Shown in pieces: positions 35,544 through 43,882 of a stretch of DNA of 45,094 bases (position 1 is its first letter; each line of letters opens with the position of its first letter). The translations under genes and the position numbers were made by a program. Where the stretch lies: the NCBI GenBank assembly GCA_038214535.1, contig JBBQRS010000028.1, forward strand, positions 1 to 45,094, in the 5' to 3' direction. Below the pieces are notes generated by a model that made no database searches, had not been told where the DNA came from, and saw nothing but the letters and a program-made list of their open reading frames with translations. The DNA comes from JBBQRS01 sp038214535 (GTDB lineage Bacteria > Chloroflexota > Anaerolineae > CG2-30-64-16).

Positions 35544-37079
35544 ATGCCTCGTCTCGATCTTCTGCGCTGGCCGCTTGTCGGTCCATTTCTGAAATGGCGC
35601 CACGCCCGCACCGTGATGCAGGTCATCCTGTTTGGCGTTTCGGCGCTGATCATCTTCGACGGCCTGTTCGGGCCGCAGCTTGCCCCGAAGAATCTGGCGA
35701 CCGTCGGCGCATGGTTGCATTATCGCGGGCTGGTGGTGTTGGTCTTGCTGGTTGCGGGCAACCTGTTTTGCATGGCGTGTCCCTTCATGTTGTCGCGCCA
35801 GGTCGCGCGCTGGGTGAGGGAGCGGTTTTTGCGTAACGGTCTGCCCTGGCCGCGCGCCTTGCGCAACAAGTGGCTGGCGGTTGCGCTAGTGGTCCTCTTC
35901 TTCTTCTCCTATGAATTGTTCGATCTGTGGGCCAGCCCGTGGTGGACGGCCTGGCTGGCGATCGGCTATTTCGTGATTGCCTTTGCCGTGGACATGGTCT
36001 TTCAGGGCGCATCGTTCTGCAAGCATATCTGTCCGCTGGGCCAGTTCAACTTCTTCGGTTCGCTGGTCTCGCCGCTCGAAATCAAGGTGCGCGACCTGCC
36101 CACCTGCGCCGCCTGCCCCACCAAAGACTGCATCACCGCGAAGCCCTTTACCACCAAGACACCAAGAACACCAAGAGAAGAAAAAGGAAATCTTGGTGAG
36201 CTTGGTGCCTTCGTGGTGAATCCGGATGCGCGGGGGTGCGAGTTGGCGCTGTTTCAGCCGCGGAAGGTGGGCAACATGGACTGCACTTTCTGCCTCGATT
36301 GCATCCATGCCTGCCCTTACGACAACATCGGGATCATCGGGCGCGTGCCTACTGCCGAGTTTTGGGATGACCCGTTTCGTTCCGGCATCGGGCGTTTCAG
36401 CCGGCGGTTTGATCTGGCCGCGCTGATGATCGTCTTCGTGTTTGGCGCGTACCTCAACGCGTTTGGCATGATCAAGCCCGTGTACGCGTTACAGGCCGCG
36501 CTGGCGCAGGCGTTGAACGCGTCGTCGCCCGCGCCGGGTCTGGCTCTGATTTTCTTCGTCGGTCTTGTCGTTCTCCCTGTGGTCTCACTGACCACAGCCG
36601 GGTTGATGAGCCGCGCCCTGGCCGGGCAACAGACCCGACCGCTCGCACAGGTCATCGCGCGCTATACGTTTGCTCTCGTCCCCATGGGCTTTGGAATGTG
36701 GCTGGCGCATTATAGCTTTCACTTTCTCACCGGTGGCCTGACCTTGCTGCCCGTGATACAATCATTCATGGCAGACATTGGCCTCTATTCCGGCGCCTCG
36801 CACTGGAACGTGGGTACCGTGGTTCCGGCGGGCTGGCTGTTCCCTATCGAGGCGGTGATGTTATACGCCGGGGGGTTTGGGTCTATCGTGGCCGCGTTCC
36901 AGGTGGCGCGGCGCGATATTGGAGAGGATGACGGCGCGGCGCGGGCACGTATCCTGGGGTCGGCTGTGCCCTGGATCATCGTGACGCTGCTCTTGCTGGG
37001 CTTCGGGCTGTGGATTCTGATTCAGCCGATGGAGATGCGAGGGACGTTGATGATGCTTTCGTCGGGAGTGACGCAATGA
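35544..37079 (+). CDS. Membrane polyferredoxin (CcoG/NapH-like)
   Basis: A 511-residue membrane protein with several hydrophobic helices and iron-sulphur cysteines. The motif NLFCMACPFMLS is near residue 76, FCKHICPLGQFN near 159, CAACPTKDC near 188 and CTFCLDCIHACPYDN near 247, the last being a full 4Fe-4S site. The order helices-CxxCP-helix-ferredoxin resembles NapH/CcoG (FixG) proteins, which pass electrons to periplasmic or copper-handling partners. Residues about 202-226 are encoded by an in-frame hairpin repeat and separate the cysteine clusters. The C-terminal 220 residues add about five more helices. It lies between YtkA-like and FixH-like genes and overlaps the latter (ATGA). No substrate is known; a role in oxidase maturation is inferred. 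Confidence 0.85.
   Translation: MPRLDLLRWPLVGPFLKWRHARTVMQVILFGVSALIIFDGLFGPQLAPKNLATVGAWLHYRGLVVLVLLVAGNLFCMACPFMLSRQVARWVRERFLRNGLPWPRALRNKWLAVALVVLFFFSYELFDLWASPWWTAWLAIGYFVIAFAVDMVFQGASFCKHICPLGQFNFFGSLVSPLEIKVRDLPTCAACPTKDCITAKPFTTKTPRTPREEKGNLGELGAFVVNPDARGCELALFQPRKVGNMDCTFCLDCIHACPYDNIGIIGRVPTAEFWDDPFRSGIGRFSRRFDLAALMIVFVFGAYLNAFGMIKPVYALQAALAQALNASSPAPGLALIFFVGLVVLPVVSLTTAGLMSRALAGQQTRPLAQVIARYTFALVPMGFGMWLAHYSFHFLTGGLTLLPVIQSFMADIGLYSGASHWNVGTVVPAGWLFPIEAVMLYAGGFGSIVAAFQVARRDIGEDDGAARARILGSAVPWIIVTLLLLGFGLWILIQPMEMRGTLMMLSSGVTQ
36148..36219. repeat. In-frame hairpin repeat inside the polyferredoxin gene
   Basis: Two 29-base arms (36148-36176 and 36191-36219) pair at 24 of 29 positions around a 14-base loop. 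The arms are built of the unit ACCAAG. The 72-base insert is a multiple of three and adds about 24 residues (TTKTPRTPREEKGNLGELGA and neighbours) between Cys clusters; the codon and residue composition is unlike the flanks. Confidence 0.85.
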
Positions 37080-37672
37080 GCCGCAGCAAACGGCTAATCT
37101 TGCACGTGATTTCGCTGATCGTCGTGACGCTATGGTTTGGCGGTATGTGTGCGCCCATGCCGGCGCGCGCTGAGAACCTGGGGCCTGGTGGCGGCACGCG
37201 CATTATTGTCGGCGATCAAGTCGTCGGCCCGTATCGGCTGTACATCACCGTTTCGCCTGATCCCACCTATGTCGGCAAGTTGACGTTTGTCGTCCGCATC
37301 AGCGATCCTGCTGATGGGCAAAAGGTGTTGGACGCCGACGTCTTCGTCGAGATGACGCATAGCGAAGACGGCGCGAAACTCACCGGGCAGGCTACGCACA
37401 AGGATGCGGGCAACCCCGTAGACTATGCAGCGCACATTCCCGTCGAGCGCACCGGCATGTATGACGTCGTGATCCGCATTAGCGGCCCCGCCGGAGACAC
37501 CGAGGTCACGTTCGTGCAACAGGTGATGCAGAAGCGGGGTCTGACGGGGATCCTGATCGCGGGGTTCCCATTCCTGGTTCTGCTGGCCCTGCTGGGCGGA
37601 TTCTGGTATGCGCGGGCGGGGTCGCGCCCGGCGAAGAAGCCGGACGGAGCGCCGTCGTCGCCCGCGTCCTGA
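37076..37672 (+). CDS. FixH-like exported protein with C-terminal membrane helix
   Basis: A 198-residue protein. An N-terminal hydrophobic segment ends in a signal-peptidase site, PARA-EN near residue 28. The mature domain is a beta sandwich (YRLYITVSPDPTYVGKLTFV, VFVEMTHSEDGAKLTGQATH, TGMYDVVIRISGPAGDTEVT), followed by one membrane helix (TGILIAGFPFLVLLALLGGF) and a basic Pro-rich tail. The pattern is like FixH or CopC/YtkA-type proteins. The start overlaps the polyferredoxin stop as ATGA, indicating coupling. With the preceding two genes it forms a CcoG/FixH-like unit inserted between the oxidase and complex III genes. Its function is not established. Confidence 0.72.
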   Translation: MSRSKRLILHVISLIVVTLWFGGMCAPMPARAENLGPGGGTRIIVGDQVVGPYRLYITVSPDPTYVGKLTFVVRISDPADGQKVLDADVFVEMTHSEDGAKLTGQATHKDAGNPVDYAAHIPVERTGMYDVVIRISGPAGDTEVTFVQQVMQKRGLTGILIAGFPFLVLLALLGGFWYARAGSRPAKKPDGAPSSPAS

Positions 37673-37721
37673 CATAAAGATGGGCGGCTCGCGCCGTAAG
37701 TGTCTTTAGCTACTTGCGCAC

Positions 37722-37750
37722 TTGCGCATTTCGCGTGCATTCGTTATACT
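37722..37750 (+). promoter_or_regulatory. Promoter before the cytochrome c lipoprotein gene
   Basis: TTGCGC (37722-37727), 17-base spacer, TATACT (37745-37750). It lies 70 bases upstream of the ATG at 37820 and 50 bases after the FixH-like stop, so the ACIII group can be transcribed separately from the cox group. Confidence 0.65.
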
Positions 37751-37819
37751 CGTCTGGCTTGACGCCCCCCACCCATGCTTCGGGCGTCCGAGCGTCCAGA
37801 TCGAAAGGAGCTTCGCGTA

Positions 37820-38245
37820 ATGCCCAAGCGTATCTTACCGCTTGTGGTGTTGTTGATTGTGTTTACGCTCGCCGCATGTGGAAATAGCGGCTCGGCTACG
37901 CCCACAGCGCAGCCTCGTGGGAACGCCGAAAACGGCAAAGCCCTATTCAATCAACCAACCCTGGCTAACGGCCCCGGCTGCACGACGTGCCATGCGATCC
38001 AGGCGGGACAGGTGATCGTCGGCCCATCTCTGGCGGGCGCGGTCGCAGACGCGGAAGCCGCGCTGCAACGGCCCGGCTACAAGGGCGAGGCGAAGGACGC
38101 CGCCGGCTATCTGCATGAGTCTATCGTCAACCCGGATGTCTATGCGCCGGAAGGATTTTCGACCGGCGTGATGCCCAAGAATTACGCGGACCTGTCGGCC
38201 CAGGAAGTGGATGACCTGGTCGCCTATCTTCTGACCCTGAAATGA
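37820..38245 (+). CDS. Monohaem cytochrome c lipoprotein
   Basis: A 141-residue lipid-anchored class I cytochrome c. The N-terminus MPKRILPLVVLLIVFTLAAC is a signal with lipobox LAAC (Cys20). The haem motif is CTTCH near residue 55 and the sixth ligand is probably the Met in TGVMPKNYADLS, with the C-terminal helix VDDLVAYLLTLK. It is closely similar in layout to the cytochrome domain of CoxB. AAGGAG lies nine bases before the ATG. It stands directly before actA, so it may carry electrons between complex III and the caa3 oxidase; this role is inferred from position. Confidence 0.9.
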   Translation: MPKRILPLVVLLIVFTLAACGNSGSATPTAQPRGNAENGKALFNQPTLANGPGCTTCHAIQAGQVIVGPSLAGAVADAEAALQRPGYKGEAKDAAGYLHESIVNPDVYAPEGFSTGVMPKNYADLSAQEVDDLVAYLLTLK

Positions 38246-38297
38246 TTCGCTCAGAAATCTATTCTCTCCAACCGTCCCATCGGACCGGAGCGCGCCC

Positions 38298-38858
38298 ATG
38301 ATTACTTCCCTCTATCGGCAGAACCCGAGGCTGTTTTGGGCCATTGCGATCGGGTTCGTGGTGTTGTTTGGCATCCTAGCGGCGGGGCTTTTCCTGGCGA
38401 CGCGCGCGTTCGCCATGCCGCCGCAACCGCTGCCCTATAGCCACCAGGTTCACATCGCCGCGGGAGCCCAGTGTATTTACTGCCATCCCGGCGTAGATAG
38501 CGGCCCCGTAGCGGGTATCCCATCGCTGGCGAAGTGCATGGGCTGTCACCAAAACATCAACCCGCAAGACCCGGCGGCCCAGGCCGATATAGACAAGCTC
38601 ATTGCCAAGTGGGACGCTAAAGAGCCCGTGCAATGGGTCAAGATCAATGACCAACCCGATTTCGTGCATTTCAACCACCGGCCGCATATCGCGGGCGGCG
38701 TGGCGTGTGAGACGTGCCACGGCGACGTTTCCCAGGTGGATCAACCGAACCGCTATAACCAGAACATGGGTTGGTGTTTGAACTGCCATCGCGATGTGGG
38801 TCGCGAGCACCCGGAGAAATTGACCCGGCTGCTCGATTGCGCCACGTGCCATTATTAG
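38298..38858 (+). CDS. actA: Alternative complex III subunit ActA (pentahaem cytochrome c)
   Basis: Pentahaem electron-transfer subunit of ACIII. It has one N-terminal membrane anchor (LFWAIAIGFVVLFGILAAGL) and five CxxCH haem motifs: CIYCH, CMGCH, CETCH, CLNCH and CATCH, the last at the very C-terminus. The 186-residue length and five haems match ActA of Rhodothermus marinus and Chloroflexus aurantiacus. It is the first gene of the act operon, 52 bases after the monohaem cytochrome c gene. Extra His residues between motifs (HFNHRPH) are probable distal ligands. Confidence 0.95.
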   Translation: MITSLYRQNPRLFWAIAIGFVVLFGILAAGLFLATRAFAMPPQPLPYSHQVHIAAGAQCIYCHPGVDSGPVAGIPSLAKCMGCHQNINPQDPAAQADIDKLIAKWDAKEPVQWVKINDQPDFVHFNHRPHIAGGVACETCHGDVSQVDQPNRYNQNMGWCLNCHRDVGREHPEKLTRLLDCATCHY

Positions 38859-38895
38859 AGCTGCGAAGAGCGAGCCGTAAGAAGGGGATTCACCC

Positions 38896-41121
38896 ATGAC
38901 CCGACGCATGAACCGTCGTCAGTTCTTCCAGTTGAGCGGCCTGACCGGCGCCACGATGGCGCTGAGCGGTTGCACGATCAACTTGCAAAAGTACGAAACG
39001 CTGGAACCTTACGTCGTGCCGCCGGAAGAGGCGCTGCCCGGCGAGAAGGTTTGGTATGCGAGCACGTGTCGCCAGTGCCCCGCCGGTTGCGGCATCATCG
39101 TGCGTATCAGCAACGGGCGCGCCAAGAAGATCGAGGGCAACCCGCGCCACCCGTTGAACCGCGGCCGCCTCTGCGCGCGCGGCCAGTCGGGTCTGCACGT
39201 GCTTTACAATCCCGATCGGTTGCGCAACGCGGTGACGCAACAGCCGCGCGGCTCCAAGACGTTCACGCCGCTTCAATGGGAAGACGCCCTGACGACGGTG
39301 ACGGAGCGGATTCAGAACGCCGGGCCGGGCGGGGTAGCCTATTACGGGCGCGTGGGCGACGATAGTCTCGCCGCCGTGGTCGGGCCGTTCATCCAGGCGC
39401 TTGGCGGGCTGGCCCCGGTCTATTATGACGGGCTTTCCGCGCTGACCGGGCGTAACTTGCTGGCGCGCACGACCGGCGAGATTTATGGCGTTGCGCCGAA
39501 TCTGCCCTTCTTCGATATCTCCCACGCCGACGTGGTGTTGTCTTTCGGCGCGAACTTCACCGAGACCTGGCTGTCGCCTGTGGCTTACGGCAAGGCATTC
39601 GGTGCGATGCGCGGCCAGCCTAACGGCAAGCGCGCGACGTTCGTTCAGTTCGAGCCGCGCATGTCATCCACCGGCGCGATGGCCGACAAATGGATCCCCA
39701 TCAGCCCCGGTACGGAAGGGCCGGTTGCGTTGGCAATCGGGAAGATCATCGTCGAGGAGAACATCAACGGCGCGGCGGACAGCCCTTATGCCGGGCTATT
39801 TGCCGGTGTGGATGTCGGCGCGGTCGTGTTGGCGGCGGGCGTCTCCGAAGAGTTGCTCGGTGAATATGCCCGTCTCTTCGGGCGCTTCCCCAACTCGCTG
39901 GCCTTGCCCGGCGGCGCAACGGCCGGCAGCACAAATAGCGCATCCGCCATGCAGGCCATTATGGCGCTCAACGCGCTGATCGGCCAGGGCAACGGCCCCA
40001 ACAGCCTGATCTACCTGACCCCACAGCCGCCCGCCCCCGCGTTTGCCGGAACGACGGCGTCTTCTTACGATGATGTCCTGGCGTTGACCGATAAAATGGC
40101 GGCCGGTGACATCAGCGTCCTCTTTGTTAACGGCAACCCGTTGTTCGACTTGCCCGTCGAGGCCGGTTTCGCGCAGGCCCTGGCCCGCGTGCCTTATGTG
40201 GTGTCGTTCGCCGGGGTGGTGGATGAGACCGCGGCGCAGGCGGACATCATCCTGCCGGAAAATAGCTATCTGGAAAGTTGGGGCTATCAGATGGTCAGCC
40301 CGTCCGGCGATCACCCGGCGATCAGCGGGCAGCAGCCGGTGGTGCAGCCGCTTTACGACACGCGCTCGACGACCGACGTCTTCCTCGACCTGGCCGACCG
40401 GCTGGGCGGGCCGGCCAAGCAGGCATTGCCCTGGCCGAACACCGTCGATTTTATGAAAGCGACGCTGGCGGCTCTCGTTGGCGCACCTGCCCCGTATGAA
40501 ACAGCCAACCCCGCAAAGATCTGGGGCGGCTGGCGGCAATACGGCGGCTGGTGGGATGAGAGCGTCTCAGCCGAGACGCCAGCTTCAGCGCCCAGCATCC
40601 CCGGCCCCATCGCGGTGGAACGCCCCGTGTTCGAGGGCGAAGGCGGCGGCTACCCCTATCTGCTCTATCCCTATCTGAACGTCGCATTGAGCGATGGCCG
40701 CGGGGCGAATCAGCCGTGGTTGCAGGAAGCGCCCGATCCGATGACGACGGCTTCGTGGAAGACCTGGGTGGAGCTTAACCCGGTGACCGCGCAGGAACTC
40801 GGCCTGGAGCATGGTTCGGTCGTCAAGCTCACGTCGCCTTATGGGTACATAGACGCCATCGTGTACATCTATCCGGCCATCCGGCCTGATGTGGTTGCCG
40901 TGCCGGTGGGCGGCGGGCACAATGAATATGGGCGCTTTGCGGCCGGCAACGGCGCAAATGTCCTTGCGATCCTCCCTCCGCAAGCCAGCGGCGGTGAATG
41001 GAACTGGGCCGGAACCCGCGTCAAGCTGGAACCGCTCGGCCGGACGGAGCAACTGCCGCGCATCGAAAACAATATCGGCGTGGAGTCGGCGCGTGAGGCC
41101 GGGCATATTCCGTTGCGTTAG
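38896..41121 (+). CDS. actB1: Alternative complex III subunit ActB, molybdopterin-oxidoreductase-like part (ActB1)
   Basis: The large part of ActB that resembles the catalytic chain of molybdenum enzymes but is thought to be cofactor-free in ACIII. It begins with a twin-arginine signal (NRRQFFQLSG) that ends in a lipobox, LSGC (Cys26), so it may be a Tat-exported lipoprotein. Unlike a fully degenerate chain, it keeps the N-terminal cysteine motif C58, C61, C65, C93 in the molybdoprotein spacing. The MopB fold continues through WEDALTTVTERI, DISHADVVLSFGANFTETWL and a C-terminal MobB-like part. The 741 residues correspond to ActB1; the Fe-S part is a separate gene 52 bases downstream. The Tat motif follows MTRRM at ATG 38896. 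Confidence 0.93.
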   Translation: MTRRMNRRQFFQLSGLTGATMALSGCTINLQKYETLEPYVVPPEEALPGEKVWYASTCRQCPAGCGIIVRISNGRAKKIEGNPRHPLNRGRLCARGQSGLHVLYNPDRLRNAVTQQPRGSKTFTPLQWEDALTTVTERIQNAGPGGVAYYGRVGDDSLAAVVGPFIQALGGLAPVYYDGLSALTGRNLLARTTGEIYGVAPNLPFFDISHADVVLSFGANFTETWLSPVAYGKAFGAMRGQPNGKRATFVQFEPRMSSTGAMADKWIPISPGTEGPVALAIGKIIVEENINGAADSPYAGLFAGVDVGAVVLAAGVSEELLGEYARLFGRFPNSLALPGGATAGSTNSASAMQAIMALNALIGQGNGPNSLIYLTPQPPAPAFAGTTASSYDDVLALTDKMAAGDISVLFVNGNPLFDLPVEAGFAQALARVPYVVSFAGVVDETAAQADIILPENSYLESWGYQMVSPSGDHPAISGQQPVVQPLYDTRSTTDVFLDLADRLGGPAKQALPWPNTVDFMKATLAALVGAPAPYETANPAKIWGGWRQYGGWWDESVSAETPASAPSIPGPIAVERPVFEGEGGGYPYLLYPYLNVALSDGRGANQPWLQEAPDPMTTASWKTWVELNPVTAQELGLEHGSVVKLTSPYGYIDAIVYIYPAIRPDVVAVPVGGGHNEYGRFAAGNGANVLAILPPQASGGEWNWAGTRVKLEPLGRTEQLPRIENNIGVESAREAGHIPLR

Positions 41122-41172
41122 CGCCGACGCCTTCGCGGCGATCAGGCGGGGAGTGTTGAGGAGTGATGACGC

Positions 41173-41892
41173 ATGAGTGAAACTGTCGTGAACGATCATC
41201 AGTGGAAGATGGTGATTGATCTGGATACATGCACCGGTTGCCAGGCATGTGTTGTGGCCTGTCACGCCGAGAATAATGTGCCCACGGTCGGCGCTGAAGA
41301 GGTGAGAAGGGGACGCTCGCGGCACTGGATTCGGATCGAACGCTATTGGGACGGCGAGTACCCGGATATCAAGGCTCGCTTCATGCCGGTGCTGTGCCAG
41401 CAATGTGGCCATGCGCCGTGTGAGCCGGTTTGCCCGACCTTTGCCACCTATCACAGCGACACGCAAGATCTGAATGTGCAGGTGTATAATCGGTGTATCG
41501 GCACACGGTACTGCGCGAACAACTGCCCCTACTCGGCGCGGGTTTTCAACTGGTTCGAGCCCTATTTTCCCGATCCGATGCAGGAGCAACTCAACCCGGA
41601 TGTTACCGTGCGCGGGCGCGGTGTGATGGAGAAATGCACCTTCTGCATCCAGCGCATCCATTATGGCGAGGAAACCGCGCGGAAAGAAGGCCGCTCGATG
41701 CGAGACGGCGACATGGTTCCGGCGTGCGCCCAGTCATGCCCGACCCATGCGATCACGTTCGGCGACTTCCTGGACCCCGCAAGCCCCATCCATGCGCTGA
41801 TGGAAAGCCCGCGGGCGATCCGGCTGCTCAATGAACTCGGCACCGACCCTGCAGTGACCTATCTGAAGGGAGGCGACTCCAATGTTGGCTGA
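41173..41892 (+). CDS. actB2: Alternative complex III subunit ActB, iron-sulphur part (ActB2)
   Basis: A PsrB/NrfC-like ferredoxin chain of 239 residues that corresponds to the C-terminal domain of ActB. Four cysteine blocks are present: CTGCQACVVAC near residue 17, CQQCGHAPCEPVCP near 76, CIGTRYCANNCPY near 112, and CTFC and CAQSCP near 157-193, together enough for four clusters. No signal peptide is visible, so export with its Tat partner would be by hitchhiking. It overlaps actC by 11 bases. In Chloroflexus aurantiacus ActB1 and ActB2 are fused; here they are split, with two further in-frame stops between them. Confidence 0.93.
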   Translation: MSETVVNDHQWKMVIDLDTCTGCQACVVACHAENNVPTVGAEEVRRGRSRHWIRIERYWDGEYPDIKARFMPVLCQQCGHAPCEPVCPTFATYHSDTQDLNVQVYNRCIGTRYCANNCPYSARVFNWFEPYFPDPMQEQLNPDVTVRGRGVMEKCTFCIQRIHYGEETARKEGRSMRDGDMVPACAQSCPTHAITFGDFLDPASPIHALMESPRAIRLLNELGTDPAVTYLKGGDSNVG

Positions 41893-43315
41893 CGCCCAGA
41901 CCAAGTTCAAAAACCTCGTGTGGCCGCACGAGGAAAACCCCAGGGAACGTCTCCTGCTGGATCCGATCCCGCAGGAAGAGATGAACCAGATCATGCTCAA
42001 GCCGATGCTGTCGGCCAGTCCGGCCTACTGGCTGGTGGTCGCCATCCTCGCGGCGATTGTCGCCGTCTGCATCTTTGGCGTGTGGGCCTACCAGATCCGG
42101 TGGGGCATGGGGATTGACGGCACCCGGCGGCCCGTGGGCTGGGGCATTTTCATCTCCACCTTCGTCTTCTGGATCGGTATCAGTCACTCCGGCACATTCG
42201 TCTCGGCTATCTTGCGCGTGTTCAACGCCGAGTTTCGCCGGCCCATCACCCGCGCCGCGGAATTGATGGTCACCATCTCGTTGGCGTGCGGCGGCCTTTT
42301 CCCTGTAGTTCATCTGGGCCGCATGTGGGTCGTCTATTTCATGGTCCCAATGCCCAATCAGCGGCAACTCTGGCCGAACTTGCAATCGGCGCTGGTGTGG
42401 GATCTGCTGGCGATCACGACCTATTTGATCAGCAGCACGATCTACGTTTATCTCCCGATGATCCCGGATCTGGCGATGGCGCGTGACCACACGACCGGCT
42501 GGCGGCATGCGCTCTACAAAATCACCTCGCTGGGGTGGCGCGGCGCGGAATACGAATTTCATTATCTGCACAAAGCCCTCAACATCATGGCCTTGGCGAT
42601 CATCCCGATCATGTTCTCGGTGCATACCATTGTGGCGTGGGATTTCGCCATGACGCAACAGATCGGGTGGAGCACTTCGATCCTGGGTCCGTATTTTGTT
42701 ATCGGCGCGATCTTCTCCGGCGTGTCTGCCGTGATCACCTTGTTGCTGGTAGTGCGGCGCACCATGCACCTGGAATACTTCCTGCGCCCCGAACATTTCG
42801 ACGCGCTGGCCAAGCTGGTGCTGATCTTCGCAATCTCCTGGGTCTATTTCTTCTTCAATGATTTCTTCGTGGAGTGGTATGGCGGCGAGGCGGCAGGTCA
42901 CGCATTGCTCAGTTTTCAGATGCACGGAGGTCTGGCCCCCTATTGGTGGGCGATGTTGGTCCTCAACATCGTGATCCCGCTGGGGACGTTGTGGAGCAAG
43001 AAAGTACGCAGCAGCCCGATCGCCCTGTTCCTGATTACTATCGGGATCAACATCGGTATGTACCTGGAACGCGTTATAATCGTCCCCGGTTTTCTGCAAC
43101 GCAACCGGATGCCGTTCAACTGGGGCGAATACACGCCGCGCCTGCCCGAGCTTTCCATTGCTTTTGGTACGCTGGCGTTCTTCATATTGCTCTACATGCT
43201 GGCGTCGAAAATCATTCCGCTGATCCCGGTGTGGGAAGTGCTCGAAGGTCAGTTGAGTCACTCGCGCCGCCGCATCGGTCAGACGGTCGTCACCTCCGTG
43301 GCCGACCTGGAATAG
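41882..43315 (+). CDS. actC: Alternative complex III subunit ActC (NrfD-like, quinol-oxidising)
   Basis: A 477-residue NrfD/PsrC-type membrane subunit with about ten helices, which holds the quinol site of ACIII. Landmarks are AYWLVVAILAAIVAVCIFGV, FWIGISHSGTFVSAILRVFN (with the conserved His/Ser/Thr of the quinone pocket), LGRMWVVYFMVPMPNQRQLW, NIMALAIIPIMFSVHTIVAW and the C-terminal LYMLASKIIPLIPVWEV. The start ATG lies inside the end of actB2, with GGAGG directly upstream. The length is typical for ActC. It is followed after 15 bases by actD. Confidence 0.95.
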   Translation: MLADAQTKFKNLVWPHEENPRERLLLDPIPQEEMNQIMLKPMLSASPAYWLVVAILAAIVAVCIFGVWAYQIRWGMGIDGTRRPVGWGIFISTFVFWIGISHSGTFVSAILRVFNAEFRRPITRAAELMVTISLACGGLFPVVHLGRMWVVYFMVPMPNQRQLWPNLQSALVWDLLAITTYLISSTIYVYLPMIPDLAMARDHTTGWRHALYKITSLGWRGAEYEFHYLHKALNIMALAIIPIMFSVHTIVAWDFAMTQQIGWSTSILGPYFVIGAIFSGVSAVITLLLVVRRTMHLEYFLRPEHFDALAKLVLIFAISWVYFFFNDFFVEWYGGEAAGHALLSFQMHGGLAPYWWAMLVLNIVIPLGTLWSKKVRSSPIALFLITIGINIGMYLERVIIVPGFLQRNRMPFNWGEYTPRLPELSIAFGTLAFFILLYMLASKIIPLIPVWEVLEGQLSHSRRRIGQTVVTSVADLE

Positions 43316-43330
43316 GGATAGGAGGATCTG

Positions 43331-43882
43331 ATGCCCACACGCATGACTTTGCTGGGTTTGTTCAATACAACAGGGCCGGGTCATCCGATTGATTATCTGG
43401 GTCCGGTGACCGGGGCGATGGATTCGTTGCGAATCCTGGGTCTGCGCGAGCAGGATATGGCGCTGATGATGGGCGTCCCCTACACATCCAAGATGTTGGG
43501 CCGTCCTAAGATTCACGAGCGGATTCCCTGGGTCACGCTCATCGGTGCACTGATCGGCCTGGGGACTGCCTGGGCGTTGACGTTCGCCACACAGTTCCAT
43601 TATCCGATTCGGGTGGGCGGCCGGCCGTTCTGGGGCAACCCCACGGCGTGGATTCCCATCTTCGAGTTGACCATGCTCGGCCTGATGCTGGGGACGTTGT
43701 TCAACTTCCTGTGGAAGTGCGCGTTCCCGTCAACGCAGCCCCAGGTCTACAATCCGGATATCAATCACGGGCGCATCGCGCTGGAGGCCAAATTCGACAT
43801 GCGCTATGAGGACGACGTCCAGCGGGCGATGCTCGAAAATGGGGCCGAACAGGTATATGAACCGGAGAAGAAGCCGCTATGA
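43331..43882 (+). CDS. actD: Alternative complex III subunit ActD (DUF3341)
   Basis: A 183-residue subunit with a cytoplasmic N-terminal domain (LLGLFNTTGPGHPID, and the hydrophilic MDSLRILGLREQDMALMMG) and two membrane helices (PWVTLIGALIGLGTAWALTF and AWIPIFELTMLGLMLGTLFN). The C-terminal tail, with RIALEAKFDMRYEDDVQRAM, matches DUF3341 proteins that are always found with ActC. AGGAGG precedes the ATG by six bases. Its stop overlaps the start of actE (ATGA). Confidence 0.93.
   Translation: MPTRMTLLGLFNTTGPGHPIDYLGPVTGAMDSLRILGLREQDMALMMGVPYTSKMLGRPKIHERIPWVTLIGALIGLGTAWALTFATQFHYPIRVGGRPFWGNPTAWIPIFELTMLGLMLGTLFNFLWKCAFPSTQPQVYNPDINHGRIALEAKFDMRYEDDVQRAMLENGAEQVYEPEKKPL

Noticed and set aside
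41119..41172. A frameshift or nonsense error splitting a fused actB
   Set aside because: Three in-frame stop codons and a separate start lie in the gap, so the split is genuine and not a single-base error.
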